This document shows, piece after piece, positions 48,151 to 60,180 of a DNA stretch of 64,000 nucleotides. The translations under genes were made by a program, and so were the position numbers. Numbering within the stretch: position 1 is the stretch's first letter; each line of letters begins with the position of its first letter. The notes beneath the pieces were generated by a model. The model saw only the letters and a list, made by a program, of their open reading frames with translations, searched no databases and was not told the DNA's origin. The DNA comes from Sclerurus mexicanus (lineage: Eukaryota; Chordata; Aves; Passeriformes; Furnariidae): contig VWZF01005254.1 in NCBI GenBank assembly GCA_013396755.1, forward strand, positions 480,714-544,713. The letters are read 5' to 3'.

Positions 48151-51100
48151 AAAAAATTAAAGCAATCTTTTTTCTGTTTGAAAATCTTCATTTTGGGTTT
48201 TTTTTAATCTTTCTCACTGTGCTGCTGAAACCACAGTTGAACAAAATACTAGAGGATAAGAGAAAAAGGTGTCAGAAACTGGGAACTGAGTGATGCCATA
48301 CTGTGTCACAACTCTATAAATTCATGAAAGTGAGAATAGTAAGTATGTGCATTTCATGTTTAACTGAATTTCAAAAAACTTAAATCTACTTTCTGGGAAA
48401 AAAATTCGTCACTCTTTATATTCCAGGGATCTGTGAAAACACATCTTTAGTCTTCTGCTCTGCCCAGCAGCAAAATAAATCAGGGGGGTTTGTTTTGCTT
48501 TGGTTTGTTGTTTTTTGGGTTTTTTTCTTGAGAAGACATTCAGCTATGCAAAAAAAAAGGAGGAAGAAAGCTAGAGTAAGAATAAGAGTGAACATTATAA
48601 CTTAGAAAAGAAATTGTAAGAACAGAATTATTTATTTTTACATTTTGTTTTGAAAATATTCCCTATGTTCATATTAATAAAAGGCAACCCCATCAAATGA
48701 ACTTGTTTGCAATTTTTATCCTGCTACCCATCTTATCATTTCTGGTTTCCATTTCCCTGACAAGACATTGCAATTAAGAATGGTAGTAATTTCTGATGGA
48801 GTGGAATAATTTGTAAGATTAGCAAAATTTTAAATACCATACTAAAAGTATCAAAACTCATAAGGTACCAGATGTTCATCAGTACGCTCCCTGCATAGTA
48901 AAGCAGGATCTCACTATAAAATAAAGAACTATGTCTATAATCCCAAAATAGTGAAAAATTTAATAAAGATACCTCATCAACAGATTGATAAGAGTGGGAG
49001 TAATGTTATGCAAATCAAGCTCACAGTTCTTCTACATCAAAGGAACTATCACAGCCAAATCAGAGAGGAAGGAGCCATTACCATCTGCAATTCAGATCAT
49101 CACTTGTGCTCCAAGAAACATTGGAGCACCCTATTATTAATTCTTCATGTTATTACCTATTTTGGCTCTCATGCTAGAAGTTATTGAGAGCTTCTTAAGG
49201 CTAAGGTCTTACCTTTCACATTGGCAAGACTATTCCCTTTCTGGGACTGTAAACGAGAATGGACACAGGTAGCTCACTCTTCTTTCTCCTTTTTGCTTTC
49301 CAGGTAAGAACAGGTAATGCTTATAGTTTCTTCTAAGCTCATGTCTAAGCATGGCAGCATCTACCCAGCCAAGTCCTCTGCCAAGAGCTCCAGCTGTTCA
49401 GGAGTGCTATCACACAGCAGAGCCCTCCTGCAAACCCCAAACTTGTACAAAACAAGAAATTAGCCCACAGCACGATCCCGCTCTGCCTGACAAGGCAAGG
49501 CAGTAAAACAAGAGGTAGAATATCCTATGCCTCTTAAAGCACCTGAAGAAGATAAGCTGCACTAAGATGGGAATTTAGCGGGGAAACCAACAGTTGATCA
49601 AGTCCATGCAATTAAGCTGCCTGTAGGGTTTGACACTAGCTTTGCCTCCCTGCATTTTATTTGTGGATGTGCACTGCTGTGCATCACAGGGACTGTAAAA
49701 AAAAGACAGGTCTTAGTTCTGGAAGAGTCTAATGTCAGCTGGCTAGGTAGCTGTTTTGTGAAAGCAGTTCTTTGATATAAGAGTAAGGACTTGCTTGCCA
49801 GAGTGTTTCCATTTCAAAATGAGACTCTCTGAGCTCTTCCCCCATTAATTGCTTAGTGATATTGGACCCATGGGGCAAGGTCTCAATAGTGCCAATAAAA
49901 AAATAGCTAAAAGTGTAAGATCCGTCTCTGGGATCTTTTACTAACTGGTAGAAATTGCTTCTTCCTGGAACTTTATGTGCCCATTTGATTTAGACCTTAT
50001 CAGATGTCATCTACCTCTACTATGATTCAGATATCACTAATTAAAAGCTCAGCAAGGTGTATATTCTGACAGCTGCTAACTCAGCAATGTTTAAATATTA
50101 ATAGTAATCAGCGAACAAGATCAACTCTTTATATGGTGCTCTTGTGACCTAGAAAAGAGGCAGCAAAAGGAGGAAGTCTTTACATCTATAGTGGTACTTC
50201 AAGACAGATTACTTTTGGACCTCTTTAGACACCTTTTTTCACCCTGCTCATGAATACAGCAGCTTACTAGACAAAGACAAAGGTGTCCATGAAACTGCTA
50301 TGATGTGTCCTCAGTGCCTCAAGAGTGGACAACACACAAAGTCTTCCTCAGCATTTCTTCTCTATGATTGACAGGAGTTCTTGAAGATTAGTGGCTCTTG
50401 GATTCTTGTAAGAAGATCACAATCATCAAAACATTGTGGGGAAAAAGAAAAAAAGTAAAATAATAAAAAAAATCTGAACAGACTATGTGTGCATTCCCAG
50501 GCAAGCAGACAAGAAAATGGGACAAAAAGTAGAGTATTAAATTGACATATAAAGTTTAAACTAATTTAATTCGGTTCTAAGTGAAAGCAGTATAAGACCT
50601 TCATAATTTTGCCTGTGGATTTAAAAAATCACAACAACAAAAAAATGATCCTTGAACCATGAACTGGAGGACATGGATACATAACCCACACACATGGATT
50701 ATTGGTTGTTTAGTTTACAACCACCTTAGAAGGTGGTTCCCTTTATAGGATTTAAGCAGAGGGTCTAGTAGCACATGGATGATTGATGGAGAACAGCTCC
50801 TCCCCAACTACCTGGTGTTTAAGAAAGAAAAATACACAGCACAGATCACCATGAAACTGATCTAGAAGTGCATTAAAATTAGAAATGGACTTTGGAAGCC
50901 CCTAAATGTACACTATCTGGATTTACCTATAGCTAAAGCTTGATATTTCAAAGCTTCATTTTAATGCCCTTTAAGGGTCTCATTGATTGTCATAAATAAT
51001 CTACATACTTAGACACTTTTTTTTTTTTAACAGAGGAATACACCCACAAATGTCTACTGATATACTAATTTATTTAAAATTAATGAAAGCACATACAGTC

Positions 51101-51215
51101 ATGTACTGGTTTGTGGGTATGACTAGCTTTCTAAAGTTAGCTGATCCAAACAATTGTATAACAGAGAAATGTTCTGTCTATGCTGAAGTATTGGACTATT
51201 TCTATAGGAACAGTT

Positions 51216-51242
51216 ATATCACTGTACATTTTACAGTGATAT
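51216..51242. repeat. Short perfect inverted repeat
   Basis: ATATCACTGTA (51216-51226), loop CATTT, then TACAGTGATAT (51232-51242). The 11-bp stem can be lengthened with small bulges (AACA...TGTT). Confidence 0.85.
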
Positions 51243-51756
51243 TGTTAAATCAATGTACAGCCATTAAAATGTCATTAATCTTTTCAGTGGCTGCGATTGT
51301 TCTAGATTAAAAGAAGCCCTTTCACTGTAGTTAACGCTCCTTCCAAAGCAACACAGTATAAACTGCAGGAAATACTCTACAAAAGGCATCATGCTGATAT
51401 AAAAATTACTGTATAAATTGACGTGTTAGCACATGCAGTATTATTTTCCATGCAAAAAAATTCTTAGATGAATTTCTTCGGAGAAGAAGGAAGTCACAGG
51501 GTAAAGAAAAATTAGAAAAGAAAAAATGAGGAAGAGAAGAGAAAGAATAAGAAGAGTCACTGTTCAACTTCTGTTGCACTCTGATTTGATTTGAATGAGG
51601 AGAGGTACTGTACTAAGACCACCGTTATGTTCTCAATTTATTTGCAGTTTGAAAGAGACAGATTAGTAAATTGTAAATATTCATAAGTTACTTAGTTTAA
51701 TGCATGTGCAGGGAAGTCTAAACATTTTACTGATGCATTTCATTCTGTAAAATTAC

Positions 51757-51860
51757 AGGTCTGGAAGGTACCTTAAGAGATCATCCAATTTAGAATATCC
51801 TGACAAGGCAGGGAGAACTAAAGCTGTTTTTTCACTGCTTATGCTTATTTGTTCAACCTT
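51757..51860 (-). mobile_element. CR1 3' fragment, minus orientation
   Basis: ACAGGTCTGGAAGGTACCTTAAGAGATCATCCAATT is a decayed reverse-complement CR1 3' UTR. The match fades after about 100 bases. Confidence 0.55.
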
Positions 51861-54050
51861 TTCCCAAACTTTTTATGTTTCTATAAGTACAGATTTATGA
51901 CCATATTCCTAATTAAATAAGTTCTTTTTATTTATTTTATTTATTTCTAAGGTGTCTCACTTTGTTGGTGTTATCATATCAGAAATAAAAAAATTTCACC
52001 AAACCCCAAACGTATGAAAATGTAAAACTTACTCTTTCACCAAGCTTAATGTAATAAATCCCCATTTTTGTGCAACTATAAGATAAGGATAAAGTGGCAA
52101 TAAATGTATTTCTGTTACATGAACTTTTTAGGCTGATTGACCACAAATACAGTTTAGCCTGAAGTAAGATTATGACACCAATTTATATAATACTAATGCT
52201 AGAAGTTATAATACTATTGCATAGCAAACCCTCACCTTGAGAAGAAATATGAAATATGTTCAGCTTGTAGTACACTGTCTGATAAAAAAAAAATAAATAA
52301 AGGAGCGACAGGCTTGAGAAATAATGAACAAAATGTTTTAGAATTATAATATTGTACACAGGGAAATGCACATAAAAAATTAATAGTAAGAGAATGACAA
52401 CTGCAAATGTGGTCCAAGTTTAATGTGGTAAATGGCATGGGGAGAGTAAGAAGAACTCATACCTTTACAATTTTCTCTAACACAAAAGGAAAAGGAAAGA
52501 ACCTATTTAATTAAAAAGCAGTATGTTCAAAACCAACCAAAAGAAACAATTTAAGGACCACATAACATTTTGTAGTCATGATTTTCTAAGCATGTAAGAG
52601 AAAGTCAAGTTCTAATGAGATGAAAGTCTTTTTAAGCCAACTAATGTTACTAGCAAAAAACTACTCAGCTGGTTTGAAGAACGTGTGTGTCTAAAACCTT
52701 GTCTGGCTTTTCCAGTCGTACCAGCTCTTCTGATCAAAGATACCACCTTTTCCTACTTAGTTTTCCAATTAAATTTTATCACCTACAGGTACAATGGTCA
52801 CAATGCATATATAAGTTAAAGGATTGCAGTATTTGTGGGTTCAGATTTATGATACCAGTATGAGGCCAGAAAGAAACTTCCAACTGTTATTTTGTTTCTC
52901 TGTAGAATTTGGCCACTATTGTTCCCTGATATAAGACAGGGGACTACATTTTAGATCAGCATTTTCATTTTAAGGCACTTGGCTTGTGTTTAATGATTAG
53001 AAAAGACCTTCCATTGTGATCACACCACTCACAATTTCACCTGAAACTCAACAGTCACTGAAAAAAACAGAGAATTCTGTCATTTGTAACTGTTCATTTT
53101 ATAGAAAACTTAAATATCAGTTAGTTGCATATTTAACCCAGCACAGCAAACTACCCTTTCTCCCCACCTCTTTTCCCATCCACTTATTCAATTCACTCAG
53201 TACACGTGTTATGAAAAGCCTGCCAACAGCCTTCTGAGGCAGTTTTGCATCTTCACTGCTGGTCCTCAGCTTCAGCTCCCCCCACAGTGCTCCACTGGCA
53301 ACACTTTTGACAGTAGTTTTGTTTTGTCAATGCATGGTGCTATGACTGGTCTTATTTCCAAAACCTCAGTATTAATAAAAGCAAAATTTCCTTCTCTGGG
53401 ATGTTTGCAATATTAATTTTCATCACAAAATAGTTTATTACCAGTTTTAATGTAATCTAAAAGGCTTAGGAAGTGAATATATTAATATTCTCCAATGAAT
53501 TAAAATATTAATATTTTAGATATGCAAAAATATTAGTATTTAGGAAATGACTACAATTCTATCATAAAAGTCCATCTGTGCTCTACTTAGCCACTAAGTG
53601 ACACTTGTTGGTAAAAATAGAATCACAGTAGATTTTTTCTTGAAGCTCTTGCAATCCTAGATTCTTATAGTCTAACATCTTCATTCTTAAGAAAGAAAAT
53701 ATTTTAATGGTATGATAGGTTTGTCAGACCTGTGCAATATCTTTTTATAGTTACCCTACTAAAATGGCTAATCAATTAAGTCAGAAATTATTACTTCTAT
53801 GTGAACTAAAGCTTCAATAGAACTAGTTCTAACCCCAAGATGGCTGACTGGATTTGCTACTCTCTTGTAATGTAACAATACTTTTTATATCATGTTGTTG
53901 TTAGGCCTAGTGTTTAATTATTATAGAAGCTTAGAAGTTAGTCACTGCAAACTACAGAAGGAATAGACAAAAATTCAAAGTAATGAAATTCCAACAACAG
54001 ACAAAAATGGAATGCAAGAAAAGTGACTAAATGCAGTATGTATTTGAGCA
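51861..54050. other. AT-rich intergenic sequence, nothing recognised
   Basis: No feature identified. Confidence 0.35.
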
Positions 54051-54079
54051 AGCTCAAAAAGAATGGCTTTCTTCTAACA

Positions 54080-56432
54080 AAATACAGGGGCAGGTTGTGA
54101 TAGCAGGGGTACTGATTGATGGCTCAGCCCAGCAGTCTGTCTATGAAGAATGTCCCAAATGAGCAGATAGGGTTTGAAACAACATGTAGCTGAAATATAC
54201 CAAAGAAATGAAAAGATGCTTTTATAAAGAAGGGATTGTTTGTCATGGAATTTCCATAGTGTGACGAAGATACTAAAATTTCATATTTGGCTAGAGGATA
54301 CAACTTGGTCCCAATCTTCACCGCATGATGCAAAGGCAAGTCAAAACATGAGCTGTACTACATGTTGTAGTTCCTATGGAAGGCACTTTTGTAAAACCCT
54401 TGCAGTCCTGAAAAACCCAAACCTTCTTAAAAGTTGTGCAAATTTCCAAACCTATTGGACAAGTGTCTAAGTCTAGGGGAACACCTGAGCCAATAGAGTT
54501 GGTGAGTGTCATGCAGAAAATACTTCTGTTAGATGAAAGCAGTAAATAGGAAAGAAATTTAGGCACATCATTAGAATAGCAAAATTTCAGATAATTTCCT
54601 GAGACCAAATGGGAAATTTTTCAATAAGAAGTATTGAAAATTGAAATTTTATGACTTAAGTAAAAACTCTAAACATTTGAATAGTAAATTATGTGAAATG
54701 TCTATCTATGGTATCCCACATGACTCTGATCGTGGCTGTTCTATTGCTAGAGATTTACTGTCAAAAAGCCATTTCCCACCTCTGATTGACATGTATGACA
54801 CCGTTGGTGAAACTTCAATCTTTACACTAAAACAGTGACAACTGTAATGACTGGATGTAGCTTTCTACCTGTAAAAGGATTATTTTGGGTTATTAATCTG
54901 CACAAAGGGGGCAGAATCATTATAGCAAAATGCAAAAATATTTGGCATCCTACAATTATGTTAAGATCCAGAACTTTGTAGGCATTTCCTGGGAGTTGGG
55001 CCAACTGAATAAAGCTCCTATCCCACATTATATGCTCTTTCTCTGTGAGGATTGGAAGGTAGGGATATAGCATAAGCCATGCTGAGCACACGATCTGTAA
55101 ACTGGCTTCGTGTACAAACTGAACAGCCTTTTATTCCAGAATGCAAGTGTGCTCAGATGATGTCTTCAGTCTTGTGTACAAGTATTGGCAAAGGGGCTAA
55201 GAAACTAGAAAGACTTGGAAGCTGAAGTCCTTCTGCATTTCCATCTTTAGAAACAGCAGCTGAGACCTTAGAGGGAATGTGGAACACCATGCGCCTCTGC
55301 AGGTCCTGAATGGTCTCCCAGTTGCTGAACATCTTAGGGAGCAGCTGGCTCCAGCTGGGGTTAACATGCCAATAACAGTATGTGCTGGATACCTTTCAGG
55401 GTCAATATCAAAAACTTACCACTGTTGTGCCCAAGGCTTCCACTCCAAGTAGTGTATTCAATTAAAAATAAGAAACTGGGACTACCCATGAAATCAGCTG
55501 CTAAACAGAAAAGAGAAGAAAGCACAAGGAGCAAAATGCTAGCAACGGTTGTCTTTTGCTCAATTAGCTTACTGTGGTATGATGGCAAAAACGGGTATCC
55601 TCAGTAGGATGAAATAACATTAAAGAGGACTTGTCTTATCATTGAAAAATTGAAGAAGATAGAGAAAAATAAACCCAGTTTATTTATTGCCGTCTATCCA
55701 CTGAGCAATGCTGCAGCTGTTGCTCTTTTGCTGCTGAAAGCCAAGCAGCTTCCCAGGCGTGGCAAGGAATCTGACTTCCTGATTATGAGCAAAGGAAACA
55801 CTAGGAAACTTTGTTCCACATTGGTCAGTTCTTTCCCATTGCAGGAACTGCTGGAAGAAGGCAAGGCTGGCAATTTGTGGCTGTGTGCTCTCACAAAATT
55901 CATTTTAAGTTTAAGCAATGTCAGAAATAACATCTGCTGCTACTGTCCAGGTAATAGCATAATCAACTAGGATGGACATTGTGGAAGTACTAGTACTGAA
56001 GAATGTTAAATGTGCACCTAGAAACTGACCTCCCTAAGCAGTACCATTTACTCACCAATCTGAATAAATCACGTATTATGTATAGAGACCACAGGCAATA
56101 GTGAAATATTTGCAGAAAGTGAAGGAATGCTAAAAAGACCAAATTGGAGACAAAGCCTTGATAAAACCAAGGGAAAGGAGAAATCATTACAAATGTATAT
56201 ACCTAGAAATAAATAGACATGTTTGTAAAATCTGGTTTTGATACCAGAGATCATCTCTTGCAGCAGCAGGTGGTGATGAGGAACCATGCCATGGGTCTCA
56301 AGAAGCCTCCTTGGGATTTTGAAAATCTTTTTTTTCTGAGCAAACCTGTTCTTTCCAAGCAAAAAAAAAAAAAAAAACCAACCAACCAAAAAAAAACAAA
56401 AAACCCAACAACAAAAACAAACAAAAAAACAA
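54080..56432 (+). pseudogene. Candidate old processed pseudogene or coding-element relic
   Basis: Protein-like peptides interrupted by stops run in plus-strand frames. At about 54300-54600 these include VVVPMEGTFVKPLQ, FLKVVQISKPIGQVSKS and PEPIELVSVMQKILLLDESS in one frame. At about 55080-55460 they include QTEQPFIPECKCAQMMSSVL, ETAAETLEGMWNTMRL, and QYVLDTFQGQYQKLTTVVPK. The region ends at an A17 run and A-rich tail (56361-56432), as an L1- or CR1-mobilised cDNA might. I do not recognise the parent protein, and minus-strand frames over the same bases are also open. A degraded ERV or chance is possible. Confidence 0.3.
56361..56432 (+). repeat. A-rich tail
   Basis: A17 followed by CCAACCAACC and CAAA-rich sequence, of the type left by retroposition or simple-repeat expansion. 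Confidence 0.9.
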
Positions 56433-59400
56433 CTGGGACAGTCTGTTTAGGCACTCATGCAATCTAGATCCACTACAGCAGAACAGCCTTTAGTAGCACC
56501 CTGACTGAAAATCCCAAATCTTTTGCAAGTGTCTCTTTATTGAGCTCTCAAATGAATGTGGAAAACTCAAGGTCAAAGTGTAAATATTACCTAGCTGAAA
56601 AACCTATGTTCCTCTTTCAAAGCAAAAAGTCAGCAAGAACTGATTGCATTCTTGGGGAATCATCAACCTATGAAGACTTAAGTAATCTAAAAAAACAACT
56701 TATGAATTATATAGATTGATATCAAGGTGAAGTCCCTAGCAGTGAACGCAAAAGTATTGTAAATATTGTTTTAAATTGTTCTTTTTAAATTACTCAAACT
56801 GCAATTCAGTTCTGTGTATAGAAAAGGAACTATGCATTTTTGGTTTGTTTGTTGCATAAGGAATTACTCAGATTTCTTCAATCCCTGTTAAAAGATATTG
56901 ATTGACAGAAGTGATACAGACATAGGCATCCAAGATGCTTTCCAATCTGGGCAACATTAAACCAGCCTGTGGATGAAGTTACATGCATAAAAGCACACAA
57001 GCAGTGGCACTAATTTAAATGCCCTCTTCTGGAAGGTAACTGTTGAAAGAGAATGCCATTTGTTTTAAGCTTCACTTTTGATTGACTTTTCACTTTGTCT
57101 AGGCTCATAAATTACATTTATAATTTACACATGACACTTTGTGCTGCTTGATGTCAATTCTTGAACAGTATTTTGACACATAATTGTAGACAAGCCAGTA
57201 CAATTAACAGACTATTACTGTTAAAGCAGAAGGATAATTGTCAACTGGACTTAACACTACTTTTTTACTAAGTGAAGAGTTCCCTCATAAATGTAGTAAG
57301 GAGTGTGTCAAAATGCTTGGCATTAATAAGTGACATAATGTAAGGCTGACTGCTAATCTATTGGCAACCACTAGTATAATTGCTTAGCTTAATTGGTGAC
57401 CTATTTTGCTGAGTTTGCATTGTGATGATACAAAACAGTGGTCTTTCTTTAAAGATACATATGGTACATTATTTTGTATGTGCGGTGCATTCTTTTTTTC
57501 TGTGAACATGCTAGTGCTTTTTTGGCATGAAGGGCAGAGACTGTTCTGACACAAGTTATCTGTATATCATGGTCAAATAAGATACCACTGATGTTTTCAA
57601 TGCATAAAATGTCCTCATGTTGGAATACTGTCCAGTAGTAATCACACACACACAGATGACTGATAGCATAATTGTTGAAACATAAGCTTTTTAGGGGCCC
57701 ACTTTGCTGTTGGCAACCTTTAACTCTATAACACCGTCTAAACAGAAGCAAGAAATGGGCAAATCTATGGAGGATGCCAGGCTTGATATAGAAGATTTCC
57801 TTAGGGCTTAACATAATTTGTACACAGAGCGTTTTGGCAATATGGTACATGCAGAATAATGGGAATAATGTGACAATACACAAGCCACTGACTGGGTTGC
57901 ACCATTCAGTTGCTTATTTTAAAGAGCTGAAACTAGAAAAGCAAGATTCTGGAAGCCTAAGAAGGAAATATGTACAGCATTAAGTTCTTTATACGTTCTG
58001 AAGTGTAAGCAAAAACTGCTTTAAAGCTTGTCATACTAACTCTTGTTTCAGTTGATCATCAGGGCCAAAATTCTTAACTTAAACTTATAAAGACTTCAAA
58101 ACAGATGGGTTTCCTTATAAGGATTAACATGTGAGACAGTAGAAGGTGGAATTGAACAAGAAAAGGAAAATGCTGAATTTTTCTCCTGAGCTTTTTTTCC
58201 TAAAATGCTCTTAAAGCTAAAGGAAAATGGAGATGTATTTCACTCCTTGTCAATTAAGAAGAACACAGGGAAAAAAAAATCACATCCTTCTTCTTCAGTT
58301 ACCTGGAACCATACCCTTATCAGAGTAGGGCCTTCAAAAATTCAGAGATGACAATGTAAAATGATCAAGAATATGTAATTTGATTGATTGTGGAGTGAGG
58401 AGGACACTGCAGAATGTCTAGAGAAAAGTTTTTAAAAAGAAGAATAAGAGGTCATGCCACCTGGAGAATAACTGATTAAAAAAGAGGAGTGAATCACTCA
58501 CAGAGACTTTAGCAGACATTGTCCTACTGTCAGGATTTCTGGATTTGTTCCAACTAGGTTGTGATCTTGTAATGAATGTGAACGTTGTTTTCAACCGGGC
58601 ACAGTAAGTTCAATTCTTTCAGAAAGCCTCTGAAGCACTGCACACATTTCTGCCTCGAAAACCTTGAACAAATAGGAGAATACTCTTTCTAAGTCCAGTA
58701 TGATGTCAATGATAGTGACACAAAACCTGAAATTAGAGTGTGCATTAGTCTGTCCATTTAAGTGCTTGCATAGTTCCTGATAGAGACCGCAAGCATTTCT
58801 GAAAATCTGGATAACGGAGGTAACGGGATGACCTGTCTGAGATTTAGTTGAGTGGCTCACCCACCATTAATTGTACAATAACGTAGAATTAGGAGTGCCT
58901 AAGTGTAAACAGAAAAACTAACACTTTGTTAGGGTGAAGTTAGTCAACAGATGGCACATAGACCGCCAATAGTCTATAAAACATCAAACGTCTGGTATAA
59001 TTTCTACACGTAAGTGTCCTTGACATTGACAAGTCAATACATGCCACACAGCAGAACTGGGAGCTGGATTTTTATAGATATCACATCATTAAAATGGTGA
59101 GAATTTAAAAAAAAAAAAGGGTTATAAATAAAATCAGGACAGTTAGTATTTTTGGTAAGTGATATGCAAAACCATACAAGTTAGTCTGTAGGCTATTAAA
59201 AACCTGCTTGATTCTTTGCTTAGGATTTTACAGTCATGACCACATAAGTAGTAAAACTTCAGTTGTAGTTACCACCAAACACTGTCCCTTTACAGTTTTT
59301 GACATGTGTACTAAACCTCCCCTTCCAGGTCTTAAGAGTATCTATGAAATGTTATGTCCTGGTGGGTGCTGGAAGTGCTGCTCTAAGGAGATGTAAGAAT
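56433..59400. other. Intergenic sequence; two unexplained minus-strand frames
   Basis: Minus-strand frames of 144 codons (57449-57883) and 89 codons (58591-58860) are open but carry no motif that I recognise. Both are apparently single-exon. No RNA gene or repeat family was seen. Confidence 0.3.
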
Positions 59401-59401
59401 T

Positions 59402-60180
59402 AGAGAATCATAAAATGGTTTGCATTGAAGATCATCTAGTTCCAACCCCTCTGCTATGAGCAGGGACACTTTCCACTAGGCCAGGTCTCAGAGCTTCATC
59501 CAACCTGACCTTAAACACTTCCAGAGATAGGGTATACACAGCTTTGCTGGACAACCTGTTCCAGTGCCTCACCATCCTTGCAGAAAAGAATTTCTTCCCA
59601 ATATCTAATCTAAACCTATACTTGTTGAAGTTTGAAACCATTCCCCTTTGTCCTGTCTCTACATGCTCTTGTTAGTCTCTCTCCATCATTCTTGTGGGCT
59701 CCCTTCAGGTACTGGAAGGCCACAATTACTCACTCCCAAAGCCTTCTCTTTTCCAAGTTAACAAACACAATTTTCCTAGCCTGTTTTCATAGGAGAGGTG
59801 CTCCATCCCTCTAATCATCTTGTTGGCCCTCCTCTGGACTCGCTCCAATAGGTCCATGTCTTTCCTGTGCTGAGGACTCAGAGCTGGATGCAGCACTCCA
59901 GGTGGGGTCTCACTAGAGCAGAGGGGCAGAATCCCTTCCCTCACCCTGCTAGCCACCCTGCTTTTGATACAGCTCAGGACACAAGTGGCTTTCTGGACTG
60001 CAAGTGCACACTGCTGGATCATGTCCAGCCTCTCATCCACCAGCACCCCCAAGTCCTCTTTGGCAGGGCTGCTCTCGATCATCCCCCACCCTCTATTGAC
60101 ACCAACCAGCAGCACCTTGCACTTGGTCTTGTTAAACCTCATAAGATTCCTATGGGCTCATTTCTCAAGCTTGTATGGGG
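59402..60180 (-). mobile_element. CR1 LINE, 3' part, minus orientation
   Basis: A well preserved CR1 3' segment. The minus-strand frame 59726-60142 (138 codons) carries the C-terminal reverse-transcriptase region (KCKVLLVGVNRG, DLGVLVDERLDM, CVLSCIKSRVASRVREGILP, LLERVQRRANKMIRGMEHL). Frame 59432-59641 holds the terminal NKYRFRLDIGKKFF...HWNRL block. The 3' UTR ends near 59402 (AGAATCATAAAATGG). It is 5'-truncated, with a frameshift between the two frames, so inactive. Confidence 0.95.

Larger units (their letters stand above)
41178..51750. other. Long intergenic stretch with microsatellites only
   Basis: Small simple repeats occur at 42254-42283 (CATA), 46785-46797 (TG) and 48130-48150 (AAT), plus a short inverted repeat at 51216-51242. 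Frames at 43051-43332, 43601-43930 and 43872-44183 have no splice support or recognised domain. No gene is supported. Confidence 0.4.
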
